NCBI GenBank assembly: GCA_933207985.1 | Contig: OW240921.1 | Location: 105,227,573 to 105,291,572, forward strand | Reading direction: 5' to 3' | From: Pelobates cultripes | Taxonomy: Eukaryota; Chordata; Amphibia; Anura; Pelobatidae | DNA length: 64,000 nt | Shown here: piece by piece, positions 32,288 through 43,977 of the stretch | Layout of the letters: the number at the start of each line of letters is the position of its first letter | How positions within the stretch are numbered: the first letter of the stretch is position 1 | Translations under genes and position numbers: made by a program | Notes under the pieces: model-generated | Databases searched by the model: none | Told to the model about the DNA's origin: nothing | Seen by the model: only the letters and a program-made list of their open reading frames with translations

Positions 32288-34200
32288 GGAGTTTGTAACA
32301 GGTTGCTAAAGATGTCGAAGGCGAAGATGGGCTGGGAGTTGGGAGCCCCATGAGGGTAGTGTTTTGGGACAGGTGACAAACACAGCGCATCAGTAATTAT
32401 CCTTTAAAGGTGGGGTAGGCGGGTAGATACTTATTGTTCTCTAAAAATGGTACTTCCTGAAGGACAGTGCCAAACACTCATCATTCAAGTTGAGATCTGC
32501 GTATCTCACATGATAAAAACGATTGCCGTTGATATTGTCATCTGCATCTTCCGGAACGCATATTTAATCATTAGAGACCTCTATTTTGTTGTATTTTCCT
32601 ATTGTTTATTTTCATGTTTTGGGACCTGCAAGTACCTGATTTCTTAAATGGTACACCTATACAATAATTTTCAATAAAATATATTTACAAAAAAGGGATA
32701 CTCCAGACACATAAAGCACTTTAGCTTGCTTTATATGTGAACAGTGTGTCTTCTTTTTTTATTTTACAAAATGTGCAGATTTCAATAGAAATTTATACTT
32801 TTCTAAACCAACCTTAAATCCCCCTACCCTCCCCTGGTTGTCAATCAGACAACCCATTCTGTTACTTCATGTTTGTTCAGCTCAGTGGAACCAAATTAAA
32901 AAGCGATCTACTGCTATTTAAAGCTGTTCTTATATATACCCCCAATGAAAAAATAAATAAATGCATGTTTTCATTGGGGATATATCTACCTAAAAGTGAT
33001 TTTTATTTATTATTTTAGAAGGCAGTAGTAGATTTAATCATGGAAATATAGAATATCACATATTTTATATTCGCAAATCTAATTTTACCACTTTCATTAT
33101 AATTCATTTTGATAGCTGGATAACTTAACAATAATATTTCTTTAAATGAACTCTAGCTGCACTTCTGTGATTGAAGCTAGCCTGTAATATCAGTTCTGAC
33201 TCATTGGGTTATCACAGGCCCATTTTGTTTCATGCCAGATGTATTTGTACTGGTATATTCTCTCTTTATTGGACAAGCTGTCCTTAGATAAGGGACCACA
33301 CATGCCTAATTGGCAAACTCTGACCTTCCTAAGTGGATACTTCTGCTCTGTTACATTTCTGAAAATAGTCTGTTTGAATTTGCCATGGCATGTTATCATT
33401 TGGTTTTGTCATGTCAGAGAATTGTTTCTCAATGTTTTTGCTGGATTGAGTTCAAAATGAATGCTGGTTTTCTCCTTGGGGAAAACTGTGTTCTGAAGTT
33501 TGTAGAACAACTGATGTGCTTTATTCCTGTACGAACTCAATGTTTTTCGTAGTCTTTGAGTAAAAAGCAACAAATGTACAAGTAATTTTTACATTGGACA
33601 AGAGTGCTTTATTTACAACAGAGTAAGGTTTCTTAACATTTCAGTTGCTTTCTCGAAAGTCTTTGTTTGACCTTGAGAAAAAAACAAAACTATGCAAGGC
33701 CCCAATAACTGCACATTGTCCATTGTTTACAAAAAGTTTTAAAATGATTTAATGTTATCAAAGATTTTTTAACTTTGAAATATATATTTTTTATATATAT
33801 TGATATGTTTTTGCATATGTAATATGTTTTGAAATGTTAATATTTTTCAAAAATTATTTTAAAAGTTTATCCAAACACATGAAATCATTTGGAAAGCTTA
33901 TCCAACAATGTTTAATCGAGGCCTAAGTGAGTAAATAAGAATTAATGATTGCAATATAAATTAAAATTTTCTTCCTCACTATATTTCTATAAGTGTTGAA
34001 AAAATTTAATTGAAAAAATACGTAGCTTTGTTTTTTCTAAACCTGGGAAAAACAACATATAGACAAAATAGTTTTTCTTGCATTAACTATGCATTGAACT
34101 GTTAAAACTATTTAATGTTGTGCACATTTAAAAAAGAAACAAACATAAAATAGGTGAATGCAGAACTTATCTATCATAAAGAGTTGATATAGTTCTCAGA
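32288..34200. other. no gene; one MITE
   Basis: From 32692 (aagggatactccagacacat) to about 33020 lies a MITE of the same family as 38050-38300. It is recognised by the shared hairpin text aatgcatgttttcattgggg / tgcatgtttttattctggg. The remainder is AT-rich with no feature. Confidence 0.5.
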
Positions 34201-34203
34201 CCT

Positions 34204-34737
34204 ACTATTTTTTGTGTGTGCTGCTCCTTAATCTGTATTTTGTATATATATGGTCTTTACGGCAGCACAACTACTTAGAAATGTGTGTTCCAGGATTTGA
34301 ATTTTATTATGTTTGTCACAGCAATGTATATGTAACGATCATATGGGCTAGTTCCAAGTAAAATCAAGTGTTGTACGTCAGTTCCTTTTGGAACTTGTGT
34401 CCTGTGTGGATTTGTAGGGGTTCCAGTGACAGAGTCTTCGGACCTGTATGCTGGTTGCAGGATACCTCTAGTCCTGGGAAGTGTCTTTTTATAGACAGTG
34501 CTATAACATTGCAGGCGGTTGTGGATACCTGCCTGGAAGAAGGGCTGAAGAGGAAGAGTGGACTATACCTGCATGGAAGGAGAACTTCAGCCCGGTCAGG
34601 TGGAAAAGCTCCAGAAGGACCCCTGTCAAGCTTATGGCTGAAGTGTTCCAGGGTCCCTGCAAGCAGCTAGGAAGCGGAGTTCAGGAGCTCCGTCACACTG
34701 TATTTTTTTTGTGTGTGCTGTTCCTTAATCTACATTT
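34204..34737. repeat. possible LTR beside a 36-base direct repeat
   Basis: tattttttgtgtgtgctgctccttaatct at 34206-34234 recurs at 34701-34731. Between them 34331-34698 begins TGTAACGATC and ends CCGTCACA, with GC-richer content, which could be a short solo LTR. No target duplication is evident, so this is tentative. Confidence 0.3.
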
Positions 34738-35179
34738 ATCTTGTCATCAGATTCAATGAATAGAACTCTGTTGTCAGCAGAAGCCACGTGCTAAGGTGTT
34801 TTGCTGTATTTTCATGAGTAATTACTCAGGCACAAAAAGTCTGTGAAGATAAGTAAATATTAATTTGTGGTCGGGGACAATAAGCCAAGTAACAACATTG
34901 ATGATAGTATAAGTCAGAAAGTGGTATAAGTCGGTTGTGGTGTGCCAAAACCAATGTTCGAGTAGGCCTGTAAATAAAGCCCACCAAATTGAAAAAGGAG
35001 AGGGTGGGTGGGCTGAACCAGGCGGTATTGGCCTAGTGAGAATGGTAACCCCTCCCAAATTACAAGCTATGCCTTTCTATATACCTTGAAGAGGTCCAGA
35101 TATAAAATGAGTTTTACTACTTGTTAAGTCATGTCGTTTCTGAGCATGTATTCATAATTGCTTTAAATACTTTTGGCTT
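34738..35179. other. no gene seen
   Basis: Nothing recognised. Confidence 0.5.
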
Positions 35180-35425
35180 ATTAGAACAGTGGTAACATTG
35201 CTGCCTTAGAACTAAAAAAACAAAACAAGTTTTAATCCCGGTCAGTGTCAGACCATCTCACTAGTAAGTCTCCTTAGACCAGGCAACCAAATCATATATA
35301 TGCCTACCTCAAATCTCATATATTGTAGGCTCATTTAAACATGGATTTTTTCATCTCTGAATATTCATTTTTTTGTAATTGTAAAGCACTGTTGAATATG
35401 TTGTTACTATATAAATAATGATATG
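35180..35425 (+). mobile_element. tRNA-derived SINE, diverged
   Basis: The head ttagaacagtggtaac...ctgccttagaac resembles an A box context. gttttaatccc is a decayed B box (GGTTCGAATCC type), followed by a body (gtcagtgtcagaccatct) and a 3' region aaagcactgttgaatatgtt...actatataaataatgat. The 3' region is shared with the insertion in DIRS intron 2 (6345-6520). Pol III promoter boxes are too decayed to be active. Confidence 0.55.
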
Positions 35426-36625
35426 GTCAAGAGATCCCCATAGTAATTATTTGATTTCCTTCCTGAGATAGAAGTCACACAGAAGTTTCCTGTAATTAAA
35501 GCAACTGGACAGAAGTCTAATGTTTGAGTTACATCTCTAAACTATGTCACTCCATTGGATGTATTTCGCTATGTATTTTATGGATAACAAAAAATGAGAA
35601 AATAAAAATACAGTGCAGGTGCTTACTTATTTTGTATCTTTCATCAGGTGCAGTGTCCCATGGAGATTTGCAAATCCATGCTTAATTGTTTATGACTTTT
35701 TTCGCTTTTAAAACATCCAAATGTTATTTGCAAATACACAGAATTCAGGGACGGCTGCCAAATATTGTTTTATGCATCACTGGAAACTAAATTTGCATGT
35801 TCAACACATTCACGGTATCAAAATGTATTATGGCTAAAAATTATATTGACTGCAGGAGAAACAGATAATATTACTGAACTTTATCTTTACCTTTATTATT
35901 TTTTAACATTTACAATTCGCTATTTTTCATTTGTATATCTTTAAAACTGGAGATATAAAAAAAAAAAAAAAATGACTCCATTCACCAACAATAATTTAAG
36001 AAAGAAAATTATGTGTACCATTTATTGTGGATCATATACGTTTAAAATGTTAATAGAAACAGTTAATTTTAAATATCATCATTGTTTAAAAAAACAAAGT
36101 GGCATTAAATCAGCATTACCGATAATAATGAAATCCTTGCTCCTAGAGTGAATTTACAGAGTGTGTAAGAATTTACTTTGATTCCAAGGTTCAAGCTTAT
36201 AGGTGTCTTATTAGATATCCTATATTAAAATTGGTTAACTTGGACACAGGAAATGCTTAATGCTTAAAACGACACTTAATACCATATATGTCTAGTTCCA
36301 GGAGCAGATAGCACCCGAGCTGTCTCTTCTCAATCAGTCTGTTCTTTCTCTTTCTCTGAACTTATCTGTTATATGTACATTACGTTCATCCCTATGTCTT
36401 ATCTGCACTCCTTCACCCTTTCACTCCATTCCTACTACTGTCCTATGAGTATTTGCACGTAAGAACTTACTTTTTAATGTATAAAAACACAACTGAAAAA
36501 TAAACAACAGAGGCTTATTTTGATTTCCAACAGGTGTCTGGAGTCTGTATTCACGTTCCTCCAAGTGCACTTAAAATAACAATTTGGACTCCCTTGAATA
36601 TACCGAATATCACATTGGATCTATA
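35426..36625. other. AT-rich intergenic DNA
   Basis: No gene or repeat recognised; a poly-A tract is at 35957-35972. Confidence 0.6.
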
Positions 36626-36629
36626 TCAA

Positions 36630-37110
36630 GGGACACTATAGTCACCAAAACAACTACAGCTTAATGTAGTTGTTCTGGTGAGTATAATCATTCCCTGCAT
36701 GCATTTTTATGTAAACACTGCTTTTTCAGAGAAAAGGCAGTGTTTACATTGACTTCTAGGGATACCTCCTGTGGCCACTCCTCATATGGCCACTGGAGGT
36801 GCTTCCTGAGACAGTGCTACACAGTAGGCAGCAATGCCATTCAGTGTCTCCACGCTCTGCATGCAGATGCTGAAAATTTCTCATAGAGATGCATAGATTC
36901 ACGTTTGGCCCCACTCCCATCTTGCTTTATTGAAGATTTCAGCCAATCCAGTGCTTTTCCTATGGGAGACTCGATGCTTATTCGATTACTTATTTATATT
37001 TTTTATTTCCTTTAGTTTTTATACAGATGGGGGGGATTCAAAATATCTACCAACTTCAGGACTGTAGCATTAAAAATACATATATGTATTCCTAACACTA
37101 CAGTGTCCTT
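36630..37110. mobile_element. TTAA-family MITE flanked by TCAA
   Basis: Ends gggacactatagtcacc and aacactacagtgtcctt are inverse. TCAA flanks both sides (36626-36629, 37111-37114). Sub-terminal hairpins (gtaaacactgc/gcagtgtttac type) are present. Same family as 47571, 48603 and 50213. No coding. Confidence 0.7.
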
Positions 37111-37114
37111 TCAA

Positions 37115-40041
37115 TTCCATAAACAAACCAGGATGTAACAGGACCTGTTGTCTGCTTGAAAAGCAAGGGTTGTAATAAGTTTGATTTGTAAACGTGCCAA
37201 TTTCTATTGATATTTACACTTTTTAAAATTAAAAAAACAGATTACACTATGTCCACTCATAAAGTATGTCAGCCAGCTAAAATCCTTTTGTAGTCACAAC
37301 CTCACATATCTATCCATAACACTAGACCCCCAACCATAACCTCCCCTAAAAGTTTACAATAACCTTCCAACCTATTTGATCTCCCCCATTCTCTCGTATC
37401 TTGAAATCTCAAATGTTTTCTCTTCTGCTTTTTTCTAGATTTTTTTTTCTCGCCTCAATATCTGCATGCGCCTTCACCCTAATTACTGTTTTGTCTAACC
37501 CTAAACTCTCTTTTACAGCCGGTGTCCAAAACAACAGCATACATAAGTTTTCTACCATGACTGCAGCTAACACCCTGTGCAGTGGTAGCATTTATAGATG
37601 ATTTCTCACCCACCCCACCCCATCCCACCCACACCCCATCCTCCTCAGGGTACTCACTACATTTATAGATAGAACAAAGTGAAACAGGGAAGTAATTTTT
37701 TTTTTCACTTGGCACTCCGGATACTCTATGCCTTCGGCACTGCCCTGACCTTCTTGCTACATCCTGCTATAGGTGTGACTTCAGGATGACAGGCCAATCC
37801 AATGTTCTTTATAAGGGAGCATTGGGAAACATAGGCACATGAGCCGCACTTCCTGCGATGTGCCTACAGTTTCTCCATTGAATACAGTGATTCACTGTGG
37901 CTGACTGTGATGGCACTGCACATAACATCACAAGTCCTCTATATAGTTTAATATTGAGTTTTTGGGGAGAAGAACAAGAGCAAACAAGACTGCAGGCTAA
38001 ATAACAACGTAAATGAGATGAACTTGTTAAAGTGCCTACAGTGTCCATTTAAACTCAAGAGGCAGCAATTGCCAAGAGCACTTGCCTTGCAAAAACTTCT
38101 CATTGAGCTACATTTATTAAGTCTGTGTTTGGACAGCTGTAGAAAGTATGGGCTGAGGAAGAAGGGAAGGGCAGCAGACGAGAGAGATCTACAGCTTTCT
38201 CAAGAAGATTTACCACTATTGAAAATGCATAATTAAATGTATGCATGTTTTTATTCTGGGTATAGCTACTAAACAGAGATTTTATTTTACAGAGTACCTC
38301 CTTACAAGATGTTGTGAACAACAACATTTTGCACAATTCATCTGATTATATTTTTTGTGAATTTCATGGGCACATTAACATTAAATTACTCTGAGGGACA
38401 TTTATTAATATGTTGTGTTATAAAAAGTGGTCTAAAGTACCAGAAGTCTTGTAATCAGCATTGAAACCAGTAAAATCGTTATCCACATTCCAATGATGAC
38501 TTCACTTTTTCACAGCAATTTTTACAACTTTGTTGAATCTCCTTCTATGAATTAGTTCACTTGTATTTACGTTTGCTAATTCATCTTTTAGTAAATAACC
38601 CTTGCAGAGGTTTTTTCATCTTATCTCAGTGAGTAATATTTTCCCTCTTTTATTCTTATTGATATGCATGATTACATATATTTGCCTAACCTCTCCAATA
38701 TTAGTTTAATGGCATCAGAAAACACTAAACACATGGAATTATGTCTATTACCTGTGTCAGTGAAGTTTTGCAACAGTGAGACCAGTTGGAAGTATAATAG
38801 ATTTGTCTGATTCACACTGCTGCATATTGCAAGGAATTGGTATATAGTTTTCCACTGAGATTTGTTCATGAATTGTCATTTGTTGCTGTGTGGAACTTGG
38901 CATGGGTTAAACATAAAAATAGGATGATTTACTTTACATGCTATGTTGCACGATAATGTAACCGCAGGTGGTTCCCTTATTTACCACTATAATGTATTAA
39001 AGCATAGAACTTAGTAGGGCTAACCATACAGATATCTTAGCCATAATTTTATATAGTTAGTGTAAGAGATTCTCTATTTAAAATATGTAAATAATTGAGA
39101 ATACAATATAAAATAAGGATTGTCTTAGAACCAATAGTTTTGTCTTTAGATATTTATTATATTAAAATATAAATATAAACATATAAAATCCATTATAGCA
39201 GAGTTTATAAGATTAAATTACTTGCTTGCAAATATCATTAATAGGTTAACATACCCTTCTGAACATGTCATCATGTCAGCCTCTCTGTCATTTTAAGATG
39301 AAGCAGTGTCTGTCTCCAAGTCTCTCCTCTGTGCCTTAACATTTAAAAGTACACCTATTTATACCTTAGGTGTCTCCATTTTAGGGTTACCGTAGTTCAT
39401 ATATGAAAAAGTAACACTTCTTTTACTTTATTCATTTTAGGACCTCCCTTAACTTGGCAAACATACAAGGCAATAACTAAAGGGTGCATACGTCATGGAA
39501 ATTGTCCTGACTTAGTTCAAGATGGCATCTTAAAGTCTGAATAGCTTATCTGTTGTTTATACTAAGACGTAAGTGCACAGTTGTGGGAGATTCCCGGATT
39601 TGGGGAAGTTTCATTAACTTGGGGTTACAACAGTATATTGTGTACTAAAAGAGTCGTAGTATAGCCTTGAAGCTTGTTTATGCATTATTGTTATTGTAAT
39701 TCGTCTGGGACAAAATGGCACACACATATTATGCACTGAGGTTATTGCTTAAAGAAACATCTATGAAAAACAATATGTTCCATTTCTAACACCTTGTCAA
39801 TTTGCAATATCTCTTAAAGACAAAGTACACAGTTTAAGAAATACAACATTTCATTCTAAAACTTGTAATATTTGCATTTGCCCACAACAATAATACATCT
39901 ATGGACTCCTGTATCTTCACATTGCCAGACATTCACACTACTTGCAACATTGGCATGAATCCAAATTACAAGTTGTGTCACCAGATAGCTTTTAGCATAT
40001 ACCATTTTTAGTAATTTAATCTGTGGATTAAGAAATAGTTA
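37115..40041. other. no gene; MITE relics
   Basis: 37735-38055 ends acagtgtccatttaaa and looks like a decayed TTAA-family MITE. 38056-38300 carries the hairpin text seen at 32960-33010. No coding exon, RNA gene or promoter recognised in the rest. Confidence 0.5.
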
Positions 40042-40080
40042 AAATAGAAATTCTACCCTCAATTTTTAAAAACGAATAGT

Positions 40081-40320
40081 ATGAAAGTCTTTGAGAAGGC
40101 ATGTCTGGATGAACTATATAAAATTAAACCACTCACTAAATACAATCAAAATCTGACATTTAAGGAAAGACAAGCCATCAAAGAGCTGAAACAGAATAAT
40201 TCTATCATAATCAAACCCGCTGATAAAGGGGGAGGGGTTGTCATCCTAGATAAGGATGTATATTTAAATGAAATAAAAAGGCAGCTAAATGATGATAATA
40301 CATATAAAAAAACTTATTAA
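40081..40320 (+). pseudogene. Penelope-like RT, N-terminal segment
   Basis: 80 residues including LTFKERQAIKELKQNNSIIIKPADKGGGVVILDKDVY. The IIKPADKGG...VVI(L)D motif is characteristic of the N-terminal part of Penelope-like reverse transcriptases. A TAA at 40318-40320 ends this frame. The rest continues in another frame that overlaps from 40289, so a frameshift occurred in the A-rich catataaaaaaacttatt region. Likely 5'-truncated, because a stop sits about 40 bases upstream of the ATG. Confidence 0.8.
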
Positions 40321-41407
40321 AATTCCTACAATGGAAATATCTATAAAATATGAGAATTTATTGAAAGAGGGAGTAGATAATGATGTTTTAAATAAAAATG
40401 AATCTAACTTTTTAAAAATAGAACATCCTAAGATACTGGTCATTTATGTATTACCAAAAATTCACAAAAGTCTAGATAAACCACCAGGTAGACCTATCGT
40501 TTCAGGGATTGATTCCATTTTAACTCAGTTATCCCAGTACATAGATTTTTTTCTTCAACCTCTTGTGAAGTCTTGTCCATCATATTTGAAGGACTCTATG
40601 AGCCTTTTAAACATTTTAAATGATTTTATATGGGAAGAAGGATATCTCTTAATTACATGCGATGTGACAAGCCTTTACACTATTATTGAGCATCGACTAG
40701 GATTTGAAGCTGCAGATTTTTATTTGAAACAATCTAATGATTTGACAGAAGCACAAATAGAATTTTTAACCAAAGGAATTTTAATGATTTTAGCCAATAA
40801 TTATTTTTGGTTTGAAAACAATTTTTACCTTCAGATCCGTGGTACAGCAATGGGGACCAAGTTTGCCCCAAGCTACGCTAATTTATTCATGTCATTTTGG
40901 GAAAGAATTTTCATATACCAAGGACATGACTATGGGGCAAACTTGGTCCTCTATAAAATATATATTGATGATATCTTTATGGCATGGAAAGGCACAGAAA
41001 GTGAATTCAATTTATTTTTTAATTACCTCAACCAGAACAAATGGGGTATCAAATTAACCAAAAATGTCAGTCCATTGACTATAGATTTTCTAGACCTCAA
41101 TATTTACATTTCTAATAATCAAATAAAAACCAGGACATTTTTTAAACAAGTAGACATTAATAGCTTTATAAAGACAAAAAGTTGTCATTACGATTCTTGG
41201 TTACAAAACATTACTAAGGGCCAATTCCTACGTCTTAAACTAAACTGTACTGAACAAACAGATTTTAATGAGCAATCGTCACTTTTGAAAAAACAATTTC
41301 TACAAAAAGGTTATAAAGAAGAGAAACTCCAGAGTAATATTAATAATGTTAATGAAATGAATAGATTGGATCTGCTTAGATATAAAGAAAAAAAAGAAGA
41401 TAAGTAA
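40310..41407 (+). pseudogene. Penelope-like reverse transcriptase core
   Basis: About 365 residues cover the RT fingers, palm and thumb. Visible motifs: YVLPKIHKSLDKPPGRPIVSG, the palm aspartate in TCDVTSLYT (about 40657-40683), the GTAMGTKFAPSYANLFM block, the catalytic YIDD (40961-40972) followed by IFMAWKG, and FLDLNIYI. These match Penelope-type RTs, which are related to telomerase. The frame is intact through the catalytic core and ends in an A-rich run at about 41390, from which the protein resumes one frame over. All catalytic aspartates are present in this stretch, so its decay is limited to frameshifts. Confidence 0.88.
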
Positions 41408-41864
41408 ATCTAACCAAATTCCTTTTGTTTTTAATTATTCTAGTAATTTAGGTATTCTTAAAAAGGTTATTAATAAAAACTGGCACATTCTACAGCAAGA
41501 ACATGATATTCGAGAATTCTTAGGTCAAAAAACAAAATTCGTATTTAGAGGTGCCAGAAATTTTAAACAAATTCTAACGTCAAGTTATGTTAATAGGGAA
41601 GAAAAAACTAAATTTTTAGATGACTGGTTAAATAAACAAAAAGGCTACTTTCATTGCGGCAACTGTATTGCTTGCAAAAATACTATTGTTGAAAGGCAGA
41701 AAAAATACATTTTTATATCTTCAATAACTAAAAAACATTTTTCTGTCCCTTCTTTTATTTCATGTCACTCAAATAACGTTATTTATCTTCTTAACTGTAA
41801 ATGTGGACTACAATATGTAGGGAAAACCTCCAGACCTTTAAAAATATGTGTTCCGAGCATATAA
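41394..41864 (+). pseudogene. Penelope-like linker, Cys motif and GIY-YIG start
   Basis: This open stretch has no ATG. It reads KKISKSNQIPFVFNYSS through a typical Penelope linker (ILKKVINKNWHILQQ; KFVFRGARNFKQIL) to HCGNCIACK. It continues with NNVIYLLNCKCGLQYVGKT, the IYLL...YVGKT core of the GIY-YIG nuclease. It then goes out of frame near 41843 and stops at 41862-41864. It is joined to the RT by a frameshift in the A run at 41388-41396. Confidence 0.82.
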
Positions 41865-42097
41865 GAAACATAAAAAAAGGTTTCTTAAACCATAGTTTAT
41901 CTAAGCACTTTTTAGAGAAACACCAATCTAACCCTATAGATTTAGAATTTATGGCCATACAAAAAGTCTCTTCACATTGGAGAGGTGGTAATAATGCACT
42001 AAACCTTAGTAAAAAAGAATGCTCCTGGATCTTTGATTTGCAAACATTATACCCTAAGGGATTAAATATAGATTTTGAAATTGGACCTATTTTGTAG
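41843..42097 (+). pseudogene. Penelope-like GIY-YIG C-terminus
   Basis: After the frameshift the endonuclease resumes with SEHIRNIKKGFLNHSL, then LEFMAIQKVSSHWRGG, KKECSWIFDLQTLYPKGLN and IDFEIGPIL, ending at a TAG at 42095-42097. The last parts are closely parallel to those of the element at 20315-20789 (HFMGIQKV...WRGDD; WIFDLETLSPHGLNIDFD). The two elements therefore belong to related families. Confidence 0.82.
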
Positions 42098-42880
42098 GTT
42101 TTAAAAATTTATTTTTGTTTATGTGCTCATTTTTTATTTTATGCTATTATCAAATATTTTTATTCTATTCCTTTTTTATTCCATTTTTTACCCTTAAATG
42201 TTATTTATTAATATATTTTTTTAATATAGGAATTGATATAAATCATTATAAATGTGTATTTTTTATATAAGGAGGTAGGTGGTACATGCCTTTTTAATAC
42301 ATTGTATACGCATTTGAAATAATTTCTGAAAGTATATTAATCCTTTATTTACTTTCCTATCCTCTTTCGACCTTTTTTCCATAATGGCTAATGTGAGTAC
42401 TAAGGACTGTTTAGCATCAACTAAAACACGCCCTCCTAACAGGTAAGGGCAATGTGATTGACAATTTGAGCACCCATTCACGAAAGTACAGAAAGTGATG
42501 TGACATGACGAAAACAGGAAGTGACGTAATATGGAAGTGATGTTCCATTTCAACACTAAAAGTCACCTGATGGGAGAGAAACGTCCGGACCGCACAGCCA
42601 TTTTGAGAAGGTCGGATTCTGTGTTTATCCATAAAGAAAGGAACATTTATCCCCCATGATGGAAGGGGAAGAAAAACGGAAGTACCATATATGGACTATT
42701 TGTGGGTGGGTTGTATATGAATTTGACACAGATGTTTTATGTTTAGCTACTTATGTATAGGGTATTTAAAATTTTTATTCACATTTATGTTTATTGCACC
42801 TGAGGAAGATCAGGAGAGTGGTCAAAATGCGTTGTGCTATTTTTCATTTTATTTCTTAATAAAGAGGTATTTGTATATTT

Positions 42881-43307
42881 ATTTTGGTTCCTGAATTTTT
42901 CATCCAAAAGGAAAATACTTATGCTGGGACCGTCATCTTTACCAAAGCCATCTTATTGGAGTTACAAACACGCTACTACAGTTTAGAGCTGACTCATAAG
43001 GCTCAAAAGATTGTGAATGCTCCAAGTTATATTTTTATTTTACATACTATGATTACATATTGCCCTATGAAGGCTTACTGTATATTACAGGTTTAACAAT
43101 TTCTATCCATAGTGTGCTCAAACCTGCCTCCCCTGTGTCCAATTATAGAAATCAGACAGCCCACTCCAATGCCTTTAATAAACAGCTTGTTATAAATGAC
43201 CCCTAATTATGCTCCTGATTAAGAAGTTAACCTTCTAGATCTCGAATGTCAGAATCGTGTTATTTGTTTTAGTCATTAAAACCAGAGTTTACATTTTTTC
43301 CTTGTTA
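42881..43307. other. no gene seen
   Basis: Nothing recognised. Confidence 0.5.
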
Positions 43308-43317
43308 TTGTCCTTTA

Positions 43318-43550
43318 GACATGTTCAATTCGTTTTGGTACGAATTTAAATTTGGGCGAATTTGGCAATTCAGACAATTGGATAGGGGTAGGGTTAGTGT
43401 TGGGGGTAGGGTTAGGAAATTGCTGAAGTCCCGAATTTTGGAAGTGCCGAACTGAAGTGCCGAATTGACGAAGCCCCGAACCGAAGTGCTGAAGTCCTGA
43501 ATTTCGGAAGTGCCAAACCAAACCAAATTGTTTGCCCATGCACATCCCCG
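43318..43550. mobile_element. hAT-like MITE with 10-base direct flanks
   Basis: ttgtccttta occurs exactly at 43308-43317 and 43551-43560. The ends gacatgttca and tgcacatcccc are weak inverse repeats. The interior has two copies of gggtagggttag (43386-43418) and a tandem of gaagtgccgaa-type words (43420-43515). An 8-10 base duplication suggests hAT. Confidence 0.6.
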
Positions 43551-43560
43551 TTGTCCTTTA

Positions 43561-43977
43561 ATGCATTCAAATATTTGTTAGTACCCTCAAAAGAAACGTG
43601 TTTGTACTCTACCGGTTTAGTTTTAGTATTCAAATACTTTAAAATAAGTTTATTTCAAGATGGTGTTCTTTATTTCAAATGAAAACAATTCTAAATGTGT
43701 AGCTATCCTTCCAGTCTCACCAGTACAGGTGAGAAGATAAGAGGATTATCTTGCTTTGTTTGTGGGCTAAGCATGGCTGAAATAATAACTCGGAGGCTGC
43801 CTGGAGAGGAGCAGACAGCACAGCACTCCCATCCTGTAGGTCATAGCATGTAGTGTGTCCACATTGCAGACTGTGGTAGAGGAGCTTCTGTATCCTCTAC
43901 CCAGCCTGACTGTAAGTACTTATTGAAAGCACCAAATCTGAAGAATCTCAGAATCTCTAAGCTGGCATTAGGGGGTA
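43561..43977. other. no gene seen
   Basis: Low-information sequence leading into the minisatellite; 43780-43900 is GC-richer and may belong to the same element as the minisatellite. Confidence 0.4.

Larger units (their letters stand above)
40042..42880 (+). mobile_element. Penelope-like element with RT and GIY-YIG, degenerate
   Basis: Reverse transcriptase and GIY-YIG endonuclease lie in the Penelope order on the plus strand. They are followed by a long 3' region with a hammerhead-related relic (42797-42826: ctgaggaagatcaggagagt, then ggtcaaaatgcgttg) and AATAAA at 42857. The 5' limit is uncertain; an in-frame stop lies just upstream of 40081 and no left terminal repeat was found. At least three frameshifts, two of them in A-rich runs, make it inactive. 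The same core motif at 21208 is intact, while here the GAAAC half is mutated. Confidence 0.85.

Noticed and set aside
42565..42596. Another hammerhead candidate (ctgatgggagagaaacgtcc)
   Set aside because: CTGATGG breaks the core and there is no stem II of useful length.
43386..43418. Interstitial telomere repeat
   Set aside because: Only two imperfect gggtagggttag words inside a MITE; no run of TTAGGG.
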